In this document: in pieces, positions 11,937 to 23,046 of the stretch
How positions within the stretch are numbered: the first letter of the stretch is position 1
How the letters are laid out: each line of letters opens with the position of its first letter
DNA from: Hermodice carunculata
Lineage: Eukaryota; Annelida; Polychaeta; Eunicida; Amphinomidae
Assembly: GCA_964020975.1 (NCBI GenBank)
Contig: OZ026621.1
Coordinates: 95,668,005-95,732,004, forward strand
DNA length: 64,000 bases
Direction: 5' to 3'
Translations under genes and position numbers: made by a program
The notes under the pieces: model-generated
The model's input: only the letters and a program-made list of their open reading frames with translations
Told to the model about the DNA's origin: nothing
The model's database searches: none

Positions 11937-13158
11937 CTAGGAAAGATGATTTACTGCATAGCAAATCAGTGTGTGTGTCTTCAAAGCATATAAGTATGGC
12001 AATGTACAACTATTCCATAACACAGGAGCAGAAGTTGGAATGCTATCTCTATGTATTATAGCTTTGAAGTTATTCAAGATTTAAATTTTCTAATGGTGCT
12101 ATGTAGCATATTTTAAATTGCTGCAACTTTTATCCTTTGGTACTTCACATTCCATGAAGCTTATAGCTGCATGCGAATTTCAAAGTCCAAGTGACCTTGA
12201 ACTTTGACCTTTACAGGTCACATGTAAATTGCAGTTTTACAATACCCACAATTTAAGCCAAACATGAACCAAATCGGATGAAAATTGACCAAGTTATGAC
12301 AAGATGAAACTTTCAAAGGGCCAATGACCTTGACCTTTGCCTTTTTGAGGTTACATGTTCTTATAAAAATGTGGAGTGTAGCAATACTTACAATTTGAGT
12401 CCAATATGATTAGAATTCGATGGAGATTGGCCAAGTTATGAATGGATGAAACTTTCAAAGGTCCACGTAACCTTGATCTTTAAACTTTAGAGGTCACATG
12501 TAAATTTAAAAAATGTGCAGGGTTACAATAGGTACAATTTGAGCCCAACATGATCAAAATTAGATACAAATTGACCAAGTTATGGTTAGAAGAAAGCCAC
12601 CATCGAAAGTGGCCTATGACCTTGAAATGACCTTTGACCTTGAGATGACCTCTACCTGAAGTAAACCTTGACCTCAATAGTGACATTTTGGCTTAAAATT
12701 AACCTTTGACATGACCTTTGACCTTGACATGACTTTGACATCTGAGATGACCTTTACCTTGCTATGATCGAACTCCTATACACTCGGAACAACATCTACT
12801 ATAGTATATAAGATATTGAAGATTTAAAACTTTAATTAGCCCTCATTTGCATAATTTTAAAAAGCATGACCTCTCATTATAAAAAGGCCAGACTTTATCT
12901 ATAGAAGTATAAATGTGCTAGGTTTGGAGTTTCTACATGTAATTCTTTAAATGAAATGTCGGCCAATTTGCCTGTAAAGAAAGAAAGAAAGAAAGAAAGA
13001 ATTTCTAGAAAAACAATACGTCTGTGTTGGCACACGGACATAAAGAGGAAAGAAATAAAGCAATAAGGAATTCCTAGAAAAACAATATGTCTGGCACATA
13101 GACATAATAAAGAATTCCTAGAAAAAAATATGTCTGTGTTGGCACACAGACATAATGA
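11937..13158 (-). mobile_element. Helitron-like element, near full length (1222 bp)
   Basis: Both termini are visible. On the minus strand the 5' end is A|TCATTATGTCTG (13158 inward), with a TGTCTGTG-TTGG-CACACAGACA hairpin. The 3' end is hairpin GATTTGCT-4 nt-AGTAAATC, spacer, CTAG|T (11937). Between them are about three 144-bp monomers (12150-12600), an AGGTCA-rich segment, a TTTGCATAATTTT segment and an AAAG microsatellite. The 5' terminal module is present in about three diverged tandem copies (13000-13158). It is flanked by A and T, as expected for Helitron insertion. Confidence 0.82.
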
Positions 13159-14281
13159 TTCTGGAAAACCTTCCTGGATTGGTTGTTTCATACTACTGCT
13201 TGGTAGGGATGGGGATGGTGATGGAATGGGGGTCTTACGCATTAAGCCCATTCTCGTATAACTTAAGAACCAATGTATTAATTTGCGGTGCATTGGGTCT
13301 TTTGCAGGAAGCCAAGCCCTCTCCCCAATTTTCAGCATGATTGTGGGCCTCATCTCAGAATACCCGTAGATCTTTCCCCTCCTTTTTTTTAAACCCAGGA
13401 AGTTAGTATGTATACCAACCATTTGACTACTAATGTATTACTGCATTTACAAATACCTTTTTTAATGTTGAATATTTTTTTGGTTCGTTTTTGCAACTCC
13501 AGCTCACAAAAAAAAAAAAAAAAAACTTGCATGACTTCCTCATTTGTATCATGGAATTTTTAAGGCGGGGGTGTCGGGTACTGGACTTCCCTTACAAAGA
13601 GTATTTCTTTTCTATTTCCATCTCAGAATGTCTCCTTGTGCAAAGTTTTTTTTTTTTATTTTGTTTTGTTTTTGTTTTTTGTTTTTTTCTTTTGTTTTGG
13701 TTTGTTTTGTTTTGTTATTTTTTGGCTATTAGTACTGTCACAAATTTTCCCTGCTTGACTCTTAAATGAACCATGCATCCACATTTGGAAAAGATGGCGA
13801 TGGCGGCCAGTGAAAAATTCTCTTCCCTCCTAAATTAATATAAGGAACTCATGTCTGTCAAATCGGTCACTCATATTTCCTATATTTTTCTGACACGAAC
13901 GCTGCATGTTGAAAATACTGTTGACCATAAGCAATGATCAGAGGGTGATTTTACAGTGTTAAAGCCACTCACAAAAGTACTATGTGTTTCAAGAGTCAGA
14001 TTTATAGCATAAGTGGTGAAGCTGAAGAGATTGTAAATAACTGTTCATCAATGGCATACTGGGAAATATCAATGTAATTTGGGGTTTACATTAAAAGAAT
14101 TTCTCGGCCCACTTTCATTTTCGTCTTTCTGAACATGTGTCTGGATTGCAAGAGCATGCAAAATACCATGAATTTGCTTTATTTCCATGGTTTTAGGTAT
14201 AAAATGAACACCAGTTACATCTCAGAGGAGCATCGGTAATGATATGATTTCAAATCAAAGAATAAAATAACCATATGTATG

Positions 14282-14330
<49 letters not shown>

Positions 14331-14699
14331 GTATATATATGTATATATATATATATGTATATATATATTGGTATGTATATACGATGAGTTGCACCGATGT
14401 AAAAATAAATGTGTCAGAGGGAAAAATATGAGAAGCCTTAGACTCCGGGGATGAGATGACTATAAAATCGGGGTATGAAAACTGGAATGGTAATGGCGTC
14501 ATAGCCCTTACAAATCACAAATCAGGAAATCGTTATGTAATTCAGAAAAGCATTACCCATATTCATAAATTTCAAGCCAACATTGACAGTAAAAAGATGT
14601 AAGAGCTACCAAAATATCAGCATTCACCTTCCAAGATCAATGTGAAGAAACCAATTTCACTTCTGACTTGAAACAGGCAGTCACCCAGATGGTGGTTCA
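13159..14699. other. No gene seen; T-rich and TA microsatellites
   Basis: T/G-rich text at 13645-13725 and an irregular TA/TATG tract at 14276-14370 produce spurious frames. No family recognised in the remainder. Confidence 0.55.
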
Positions 14700-16612
14700 T
14701 AGGTCCTCTCAACCCTTGACATATTTTCACTAACTACTTTAAGGCTCACTCAACAACATGGTTGTGTCAATAATAAGTCAGACTTAGATCATTTTTAACA
14801 CAAAGATAGAAGGTGGCTTTCTGGCCATTTTAGCTGGTCATACTGCTAGGGCTCTTCCCGTCCACACCAAAAACTGTGTTGCCCACTTTAGGGGTCTCTG
14901 CACTGTCTGGTCTAGTGAAACGGGTTATATATCAAGATGGGTGGCTGCATCTGCAAGGTAGAAACACATGGGCATCATCCACATTTATCACCAGCATATG
15001 GGTTTGTGTTGTGCGGAGATCAGTTGTACATCAGAAGTGGTGGTTGAATGTAAAATGGTAGTGGACTAATACTTGTTCCCAAAGCCCAGGCGTGAATATA
15101 ATAGGAATGATGTTATAAGTTTTATTGAAGGATATAGCTGTTGCTTGAAAATAATAAAAAAGCTTCAACAAAAGTTAGAATAATAGTCTTATAAAAGAGA
15201 AGACTTGAGCAAAAACTATCATTGAAGATTGGAAGTCATTAACAACATGGCCAAGGTCCTTGTTAGGATCAGGCTGAGCATCACTGGTGTTGGTCTGTTT
15301 TTGAGCATCATTGCTGCTCCCATAGTCATTATAGTCAAAACAGTGTCTGTTGTTTTCTGTTGATCAAGGGATTCAAGGGAAATTCATATGCAATAAATTG
15401 AGGAAGAAGGCAGAGGAGAACAAAAATGGAAAGCGTCTTTCCAATGCAAAACTAAACATCATCGTTATCACGTCATCATTGATGATGATCTTTGCTTCTC
15501 TGATCAAATCGAAGAAAGAATTGGCTGAGAATACCATCAGTGGATGTAGACGATGAAATGCAGTTGCATATCACTAGCATTTTAGTATCACTTGGGTGAG
15601 AAATAACCAGTATAGAGCCCATTGCAGAGCAATACTTCTGGAAATTTGCCTGTAAAGGTGAGGTAGACTAGATATTTGCACTATATGACACAAATGGAGA
15701 GTTTTACATGAGAGACTATAAAGCACAAACTTCAGTGATTAATATTATTGTGGATGGAAAACATCTTCGAATGCCTGGTCTGTCAGAACTCATCATCAGT
15801 AAGCATCCCTCTGAAAAGCTTTGGACAAGAATTTTTAGAATAACAAGGAAATCATGAGAGATACAAATGAACATAAAAATGCTTACAAAATGCCAGTACA
15901 AGTTGGAAGTAGAGAAAAATCAGAAAGAATCTACAGGAGGGTTTGGCCATCGTCTGTCCAAATGATCTTAATGTTCAGTTGTTCCAGGGGCAGTTGACAA
16001 GAAATGACAGAACTGCATATGACTGTACCAAAGCTACAACACTGTAGAACAATGGATTGATACACCTGTTCATCAATATCTACTATTTGCTTTTAGGTCA
16101 AGTAGTGGAGTCCCTGTCTACCCCATACAGTCTGTCATGATGCTGGGACTGTTAACATATCATGATTGCTTTTCCATGTCCCAGGGTTTCAATCACCCTT
16201 GGTACAAAGATACTGGCAGATATTCAGACATAATGGCTGTAAATACACGATACAAGATATGATATGGATATCTCCTTGTGGCAGACCGTAAAGGCTCCTT
16301 TACTTTTTTGATTCTGTTGAAACACATCTTTGCGTTTGCAGAGGATTACACCAAAATCATTTATGGGCCCCCTTCCTTAGCCAGGGAAAGAGACAATGAT
16401 GCAAGTCACCACCGCAGAGGTGAAGCTAGTAACAGTGTCTGGATTTATGCTACATGTACTCCTTGCCCATGCCAAAATGTTTCAGTTGTATACAATGACA
16501 AAAGCCAAAAGTTTTAGGGGTTTAGAACGAGACAGTGCGATTGGATCTTGATTCCTCTGTTGACCAGTTTTACCTGAAAGTTGAGCAGTAAATCTTCTGA
16601 CAAACTCAGATG
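14700..16612 (+). pseudogene. Fossil of a virus-like element: double-jelly-roll-like protein region
   Basis: The supported part is 16278-16612. There the translated text contains LLKHIFAFAEDYTKIIYG and a separate RTRQCD island, which resemble my memory of the double-jelly-roll-like (capsid-like) proteins scattered in invertebrate genomes as relics of Polinton- or adintovirus-like elements. The stretch from about 14700 to 16277 may belong to the same fossil, but I could not assign it. The copy is clearly broken, with several disruptions, and looks old. It is cut at 16615/16616 by insertion of a Helitron-like element. No terminal repeats were found. The family assignment is from memory of motifs. 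Confidence 0.4.
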
Positions 16613-17896
16613 CAACTAGAAAAGATGATTTGCTGCATAGCAAATCAGTGTGTGTGTCTTTAAAGCATATTGATGTGGCAATGTACAACTCTTCCATAAC
16701 ACAGGAGTACAAGTTGGAATGGCATCTCTATCTATTATAGCTTTGAAGTTATTCAAGATTTAAAATTTTCAATGGTGCCATTTAGCATGATTTAAATTTT
16801 CAACTTTTGTTTTAGAATCATTATATGCGCAGTGGCCAACAACCCCCGAGTAGAAGTTGAAATGGCATCTCTATCTACACTAGTTTTGAAGATATTCAAG
16901 TGTTAAAAGTTCAAATGCTGCTAATTGGCATAATTTAAATGGCTACATGTTTTGTTTTAGACTCATTAGATGCGTAATGGTCAATAACCCCCAAGTAAAA
17001 GTTGAAATGACATCTCTATCTGTAATAGTTTTGCAGATAGTCAAGTTTTAAAATTTCAAATGCCCCTAATTTGCATAATTTTAAATATCTTCATTCCTCT
17101 GTATAAAACGGTCAAAGTCCTTGTATGGAGGTACAATCATGCAATCAAATCGGATGAAAATTGACCAAGTTATGGCAAGATGAAACTTTCAAAGGGCCAA
17201 ATGACCTTGATCTTTGCCATTTCGAGGTTACATGTTCTTATAAAAATGTGGAATGTCGCAATACCTACAATTTGAGTCCAACATGATTAGAATTGGATGG
17301 AAAATGGCCAACTTATGACTGGATGAAACTTTGAAAGGTCCAAATGACCTTGACCTTTGACCTTCAGAGGTCACATATAAATTTAAAGATATGCAGGGTT
17401 ACAATAGCTACAATTTGAGCCCAACATGATCAAAATTGGATAAAAACTGATCAAGTTATGGCTAGAAGAAAGCCACCATGGAAAGTGGCCTTTGACCTTG
17501 AAATGACCTTTGACCTTGAGATGACCTCTACCTGAAGTGAACCTTGACCTCAAAAGTGACACTGTGGCTTAAAATTGACCTTTGACCTTGACATGACCTT
17601 TGACCTTGATATGACCTTGACATTTGAGATGACCTTTACCTTGCAATGATCAAACTCCTATACACTCGGAATCACATCTACTATAGTTTATAAGATATTG
17701 AAGATTTAAAACTTTAATTAGCCTTCATTTGCATAATTTTGAAAAGCATGACCTCTCAGTATAGAAAGGCCAGACTTTATCTATAGAAGTATAATTGTGC
17801 CAAGTTTGGAGTTTCTACATATAATACTTTTCAAATGAAATGTCGGACAAATTTGCCTGTAAAGAAAGAAAGAAAGAAAGAAAGAAGGAAATAAAG

Positions 17897-18059
17897 AATT
17901 CCTAGAAAAACAGAAAAGTGTGTGCTGACACACACACTTTAATAAAGAATTCCTAGAAAAAACAGAAAAGTGTGTGCTGACACACACACTTTAATAAAAA
18001 ATTCCTAGAAAAACAGAAAAGTGTGTGCTGACACACACACTTTAATAAAGAATTCCTAG
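17897..18059 (-). repeat. Tandem 51-bp Helitron-like 5' end modules (three)
   Basis: The module starts recur at 17897, 17948, 18000 and 18051 (AATTCCTAG). Each contains the hairpin GTGTGTG-CTGA-CACACAC. The last CCTAG abuts the second core array directly. Confidence 0.9.
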
Positions 18060-18990
18060 CTTATGGTTGGATTAAAATTTCAAAGTCGAAATGACCTTGA
18101 CCTTTGCGTTAAGAGGTCACATGTATGACACAAAAATGTACACTGTTACAATACCTACAATTTTAAGCACAGCATGAACCAAATTAGATGAAAATTGACC
18201 AAGTGATGGCTAGATGAAAATTTCAAAGGGCTGAATGATCTTGACCTTTTACCTCTACAGGTTATACGTTAACAACAAAAATGTGCAATGTTGCAATACC
18301 CAGCATTTGAGTCCAATATGATTAGAATCGGATGGAAATTAGCTGAGTTATGACTGGTTAGAACATTTCAAAGGTCCAAATGACATTGACCTTTGACGTT
18401 AAGAGGTCACATATACATAAAAAAATGTGCAGTGTTAAAATAACAACAATACGAGCCCAACATGATCAAAATTGGATGAACATTGACCAATTTCTGGCTA
18501 GATAGAATTTGAAATGTCCAAATGACCTTGATATCTAACCTTTAGAAGTCACAATTAAATTACAAAAATGTGCAGTGTTACAATAGCTACAATTTGAGCC
18601 AAACATGATCAGAATTGGATAAAAATTGACTGAGTTATGGCTAGATTAAAATTTCAAAGGTCCAATTGACATTGACTTTTGACATTTAAAGGTCCCATGT
18701 AAATTACAAAAATCTGTGGTGTTACAATAGCTACAATTGGAGCCCAACATGATCAAAATTAGATCACAATTAACTAAGCTATTGCTAGATGAAAATTTCA
18801 AAGGTCCAAATGACCCCGATCTTTGACCCTTAGAGGTCACATGTAAATTGCAAAAAATATGCAGTATTACAATATCTACAATTTGAGCCCAACATGAACA
18901 AACTTGGATAAAAACTGACCGAGTTATGGCTAGATTAAACTTTCAAAGGTCCAAATGACCTTCATCTTTGACCTTTAGGGGTCACATATA
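18060..18990 (-). repeat. 144-bp satellite-like core array, about 6.5 monomers
   Basis: The monomer landmark (tatggctaga-like) falls at about 18062, 18206, 18348, 18491, 18635, 18780 and 18925, so the period is 143-145 bp. Each monomer contains a TGACCTTGACCTTTGACC-like cluster and AATGTGCAGTGTTACAAT. Confidence 0.92.
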
Positions 18991-19372
18991 AATTACAAAA
19001 ATTAGCAGTGTTACAAAAATATTAACTTAAGTTGGATTGGTTTCCTGTACCTATGATAGTTTTGAGGATATTCAAAATTAAAATTTTTAAATGGCCCAAA
19101 TTTGCATAATTTTCAAACCCTTTGAACCTCTTTACGAAAACTCAAGACCTCATGTATGGAAGTATAATCATGCCAAATTTGGAGTTTTCACGTGTAATAC
19201 TTTTCAAATGAAATGTCGGACAAATTTTCCTGTAAAGAAAAAAGAAAGAAAGAAAGAAGGAAAGAAATTAAGAAAGAAAGAAAGAAGGAAGGAAGGAAGA
19301 AATAAACAATTCCTAGAAAAACAATATGGCTGTGCTGGCACACAGACATAATGATGTTCATGTCTTATTATG

Positions 19373-19388
19373 CCAGTAGAGGGCAGCA
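19373..19388 (+). promoter_or_regulatory. CTCF-like motif 1
   Basis: CCAGTAGAGGGCAGCA matches the core of the bilaterian CTCF consensus (CCASYAGRKGGCAS). It lies 18 bp outside the Helitron-like 5' end. This is a sequence match only. Confidence 0.35.
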
Positions 19389-19663
19389 TGTCAAACTACA
19401 TTTATATTGGACAAACCTATTTCTTCTACAGCAGTCCCCGTGTTGTAAGGCCATCCCAAATATACCAGAATTGTGACTTTATACGATCAATGGCCTCCAT
19501 TGAGGGGGGAAATATAGGTAAAATGTTATCTCCTCTGCACAGAACAGTGTCTTCTGTAAAGGGGATGGGCTGTGTTCAAAAGGACCTAATAAGAGAGAGA
19601 CGCCTGTATGCACAACAAGCGATTACCAGACATGCCTGCAAATACATGCAGTGTGTCAGTCTA

Positions 19664-19679
19664 CCAGCAGATGGCAGCA
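19664..19679 (+). promoter_or_regulatory. CTCF-like motif 2
   Basis: CCAGCAGATGGCAGCA, in the same orientation as the motif 291 bp upstream. Match by eye to the CTCF core. Confidence 0.35.
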
Positions 19680-21000
19680 TACATCGAATTAAATTCCTTT
19701 TAAGAAATGAATGTCTTGTATTTACAACATTAAAGTGTTTGACATGTAACTGCTGGCCCAGCAGAGCGTGGCTACTGACACATCAGAAAGGCAAAACTGA
19801 TAAAGTTGCCTGATATTAAAAGAAGAGGTCTGAAGGTCTATGAAAGCACCAGACATGAAGCTGTTGGCCAAGCAGCATGGTCTGCAACTTGCAAGGCTAC
19901 TTATGCATTAGAAAGACAACGTAGATAAAGCTTGTTCCTTAAGTGACACAGGTGCCTGTTCCTGATATCGGGTTACAGTTTCTGAAACCCATTCTGATAT
20001 GAAATTTTAATCAATTAATTCCTGAGGAGATGGAAAAGGTCACCAAGGGATAGTCCAAGCATGTTAAGGGTCATCCAGGATACAACGGCCCAGCTCTCAT
20101 GAACATGGGTAAAATTAAGTGTGGTTCCCCAGTTAAAAACCAAGAGAAGCATCAAAGCAAAATGCATACTCCATTGTCGGATTGAAAAACGAAAACTCTT
20201 ATGTGTCAGGTAACTACCAAGGTGCCACACGCAGTTCCAGACTCCAGATCCTGATGTTCCTGAAATATTCAATGTGACGCAAGGAAACCAGTATCTTTCT
20301 CTCTCGCAAAACTTACCAGTCAAGTGATTACCAACTCCAGATTTCCTTCTGCAGCAAAAACTTCCTGAAGTAACTCTGATTGTCAAGAAGAAAAAAGACC
20401 TCTAAACCCTTTCAGTGCCAAATTTTGGACCGAGTAAACAGCTTTTCTCGGTGCGGATTGTGCGCATTGATGCATGCAGAGAAAAGCTATCAACCTGGAG
20501 TATTCTCTCTGGAACTATTGGCATACTGGTACTTGAATGAAAGGTCTTTTTACGAGGAATACGTGTGAGGGGTGTGGCAGAGAAACCCCTACCCCCCCCC
20601 CCCCACACAATACATGAAAGGTCTGTAAACTTTGCTGGACAGGCATAAAAGCATGAAAACAAGCCAGGCAGCAAGGACACATTTCACCCCACCTGATCCT
20701 CAAAAGATCTAGTCAAAAGTAATGAGAGATTGCGAAGTTCTCCATACGGATCATTATAAATCTCATTGAATAAAATATCTCACAACGGATCCACAATGCC
20801 ATTAGCTGGGTCCTCTTCATGTGCACCAGTGCTACACGAGATGCATGTATGTACACAGGAGGTAAAATCAAATTTAAAAGTCTGTATATTAATGCCCTAC
20901 TAACAAAATGGTTTGTCACACAATACTGAGAGAGCATATATACTGTAAAATCTCAGAGCAGCGGTGGAACATGAAAGACACGCTGTGCTACTGAAATATA

Positions 21001-22643
21001 CTGCAGGACAGAAGTTTAGCAACATATCCTTAAAAGCCTTATAATGTGTAAAAAACCACAAAAGAGGGAGAAAAAAAATTATGTATGGTACATTTGATGC
21101 CTCTTCCAAAGAAAACAATCCTGAGATATGCATGACTGACTCTCACATTTTTTGGTAAACAGAACTTTATTGCAGGTATGTTGGACAGAAAAAAATGACG
21201 GGATAGTGTAAGCTGTGCTCTCAATGGAGAACTGCAGTCTGTAATATCTTTGGTACAGTGTATCACCTCCTCGGGCAGAAATGATGCTACGAACTCGTGT
21301 CCTCATGGACCGATAGAGTTTTCTGATCTGTAACTGTGTGATGTTTGCCCACTGAACCTGAAGCTCAAGCGTGAACTCTTCTGTGTTCCTTGGAGAAATG
21401 TCAAGCTGCTGCGTTTTGCGTCCCAACATGTCCCATGCATGCTCAATTGGGTTAAGATCTGGACTGGATGCTGGCCATTGCATATGGATGTAGTCATTAT
21501 GATTGTTATGGTAATCCATGACAGTCGTGCCACTGTGTGGTCTGGCATTATCATCCTGCAGGATGAAACCTGCCCCAACTGCTTGCATCCCAAAAGGCAC
21601 TGTAACTGTGTCTAGCAGGTTTCGGTACTTCACTGCAGTCATGGTGCCATCGGAGTTTTCCAGACTTGACATGCCTTTCCAGGAAATGGCACCCCAAACC
21701 ATCACAGACCCGCCTCCATACCTGTCCGCAGAGACCATATTCTGGGTTTCATAACAGGTGTTTTGGCACCTCCACACTCGCACCTGTCCGTCATGAAACC
21801 GCACACTGAACCGGGATTCATCAGTAAAGATGACATTGCGCCAATGGTCAGTATTCCAATGACAGTGTTCTCGACACCAGCTCAGTCTGTTTATTTTATT
21901 GACATCACTGATGATGGGGAAGTGTGCTGGACAGAAGCTTTTTTTTCCACCTTCATGCCATTAACGTCGGACTTTTTTCAATATTCTGTGGCCAGTTGTT
22001 TCCTTCAGATGATTTCTGCTATGTGGCCCTGTCGTGAATGGCTGCATAGCAACAAACGAGCAAAAAACAGCATCATCCTCTAGGTCCGTTGCTCTATGCC
22101 AGCTGGACCAAACCCTGTCAACAACATCTCCTGTCTTAAAGTCTTGAGATTACACAGTGGTTGACACCAAATTCTCTGGCAACTTGTGACTAGGACCATC
22201 CTGCTCTCCAAAACAGCCCTATGATTTGCCACTTTTCTCCTGTGGACAAGAGATGTCGTGGCATGACTGGACCCTATGGCGGCACTGGATCCTCTGGCCA
22301 GGTGTGCATTTTCGTGCAAATTTATAGGCAAAGACTAGCCTAAATTCAGCCCAACTTGTGTGCACCACCGATTCACTTAAAGACCATTTCCCATACATAA
22401 CAATGAAACCAGAATACACTGGATCTCATTCATGTTACACGCGTCTGTCCAATTGTTAGGGCTTACCTTCCCACATTCACACCTGGCTCTGTCCACATAC
22501 TGGACAACACTGCGTTGAAACTGTGGCCAAACATGACTACAAGGGTCATGTAAAGACTTCAAGAGAGTTCATAAGTAGTTATACTGCCATGGAAAACAGC
22601 ATTTAGCATAATTATATCGTGTTGCTAAACTTCTGTCTCGCAG
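21001..22643 (-). mobile_element. Tc1/mariner-like DNA transposon, complete, 1643 bp
   Basis: Terminal inverted repeats of 24 bp (21001-21024 and 22620-22643) match at 22 of 24 positions and share the core GACAGAAGTTTAGCAACA. TA is present on both outer sides (20999-21000 and 22644-22645), the Tc1/mariner target duplication. The transposase remnant lies between them on the minus strand. The element sits inside a LINE. Confidence 0.93.
21079..22264 (-). pseudogene. Tc1-like transposase, decayed
   Basis: The intact C-terminal part (from about 21804 down to 21079) carries GGGSVMVWGAIS, the second catalytic aspartate in LQDDNARPHSG and the glutamate in SPDLNPIEHAWD. The first aspartate is in FTDESRFSV just upstream in the same frame (about 21830). 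By my count the last D and E are separated by 35 residues, one more than the usual Tc1 DD34E. The N-terminal helix-turn-helix region is recognisable (GEKWQIIGLFWRAGWS from ATG 22264, then SQVAREFGV). At least one stop and one or more frameshifts separate it from the catalytic part. Three catalytic residues remain, but the protein cannot be made whole from this copy. Confidence 0.88.
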
Positions 22644-23044
22644 TATATTGTCAAGAGCTATTATGTCACTGACTGTAGAAATATTAAATGCTGCAATGAA
22701 AGAAGTAGTTCATGCCCCTTTACTGAGGCCTATTAGCATTTTAAATGTATTACCTCGGGCTGTCTCCAGATGGCGCAATGACACAATACTCAAATTTAGA
22801 CAGTTAACACCGTAAGTTAAACATGGTACGTCAACAGTGTTCCAGATGTAGGATTTAAGGTCCGATGATAAGCCGGGGTAACATGTCCCGGCCCCTGATA
22901 ATCTATACATGGCTCTTTTAGCTTTTGATATTCTATAAGCGACATATATCCAGAAAATGTAACACCCAATGTTTCAAAATAATGAACAAACCAAAGAGGA
23001 GATTTGTCTAAGTAAAGAACTGGCCTATCAGTGAATTTGCAATT

Positions 23045-23046
23045 AC

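Larger units (their letters stand above)
16616..19354 (-). mobile_element. Composite Helitron-like element, 2.7 kb
   Basis: The minus-strand 3' end is hairpin TGATTTGCT-4 nt-AGCAAATCA, spacer, CTAG|T at 16616. The outer 5' end is A|TCATTATGTCTGTGTGCC at 19354. Inside, in plus-strand order: type-B monomers of about 145 bp (16690-17100), type-A monomers (17140-17470), an AGGTCA-rich block, an AAAG microsatellite (17862-17888), three tandem end modules (17897-18059), a second type-A array (18060-18990), and a second AAAG microsatellite (about 19220-19300). It looks like two elements joined end to end, with one 3' end and two 5' regions. No Rep/helicase coding sequence is present. Confidence 0.8.
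19355..20712. other. Unclassified region with two long frames
   Basis: A 147-codon frame on the plus strand (19370-19813) and a 123-codon frame on the minus strand (20015-20386) are open, but neither shows a domain, motif or signal I recognise. The translated text elsewhere here is stop-rich. It may be decayed transposon sequence. A C-run lies at about 20590-20605. Confidence 0.4.

Noticed and set aside
19370-19813. 147-codon frame as a host gene
   Set aside because: No recognisable motif, hydrophobic pattern or splice context. It may be transposon debris.
21518-22083. Plus-strand frames across 21.5-22.1 kb
   Set aside because: They are antisense shadows of the Tc1-like transposase.
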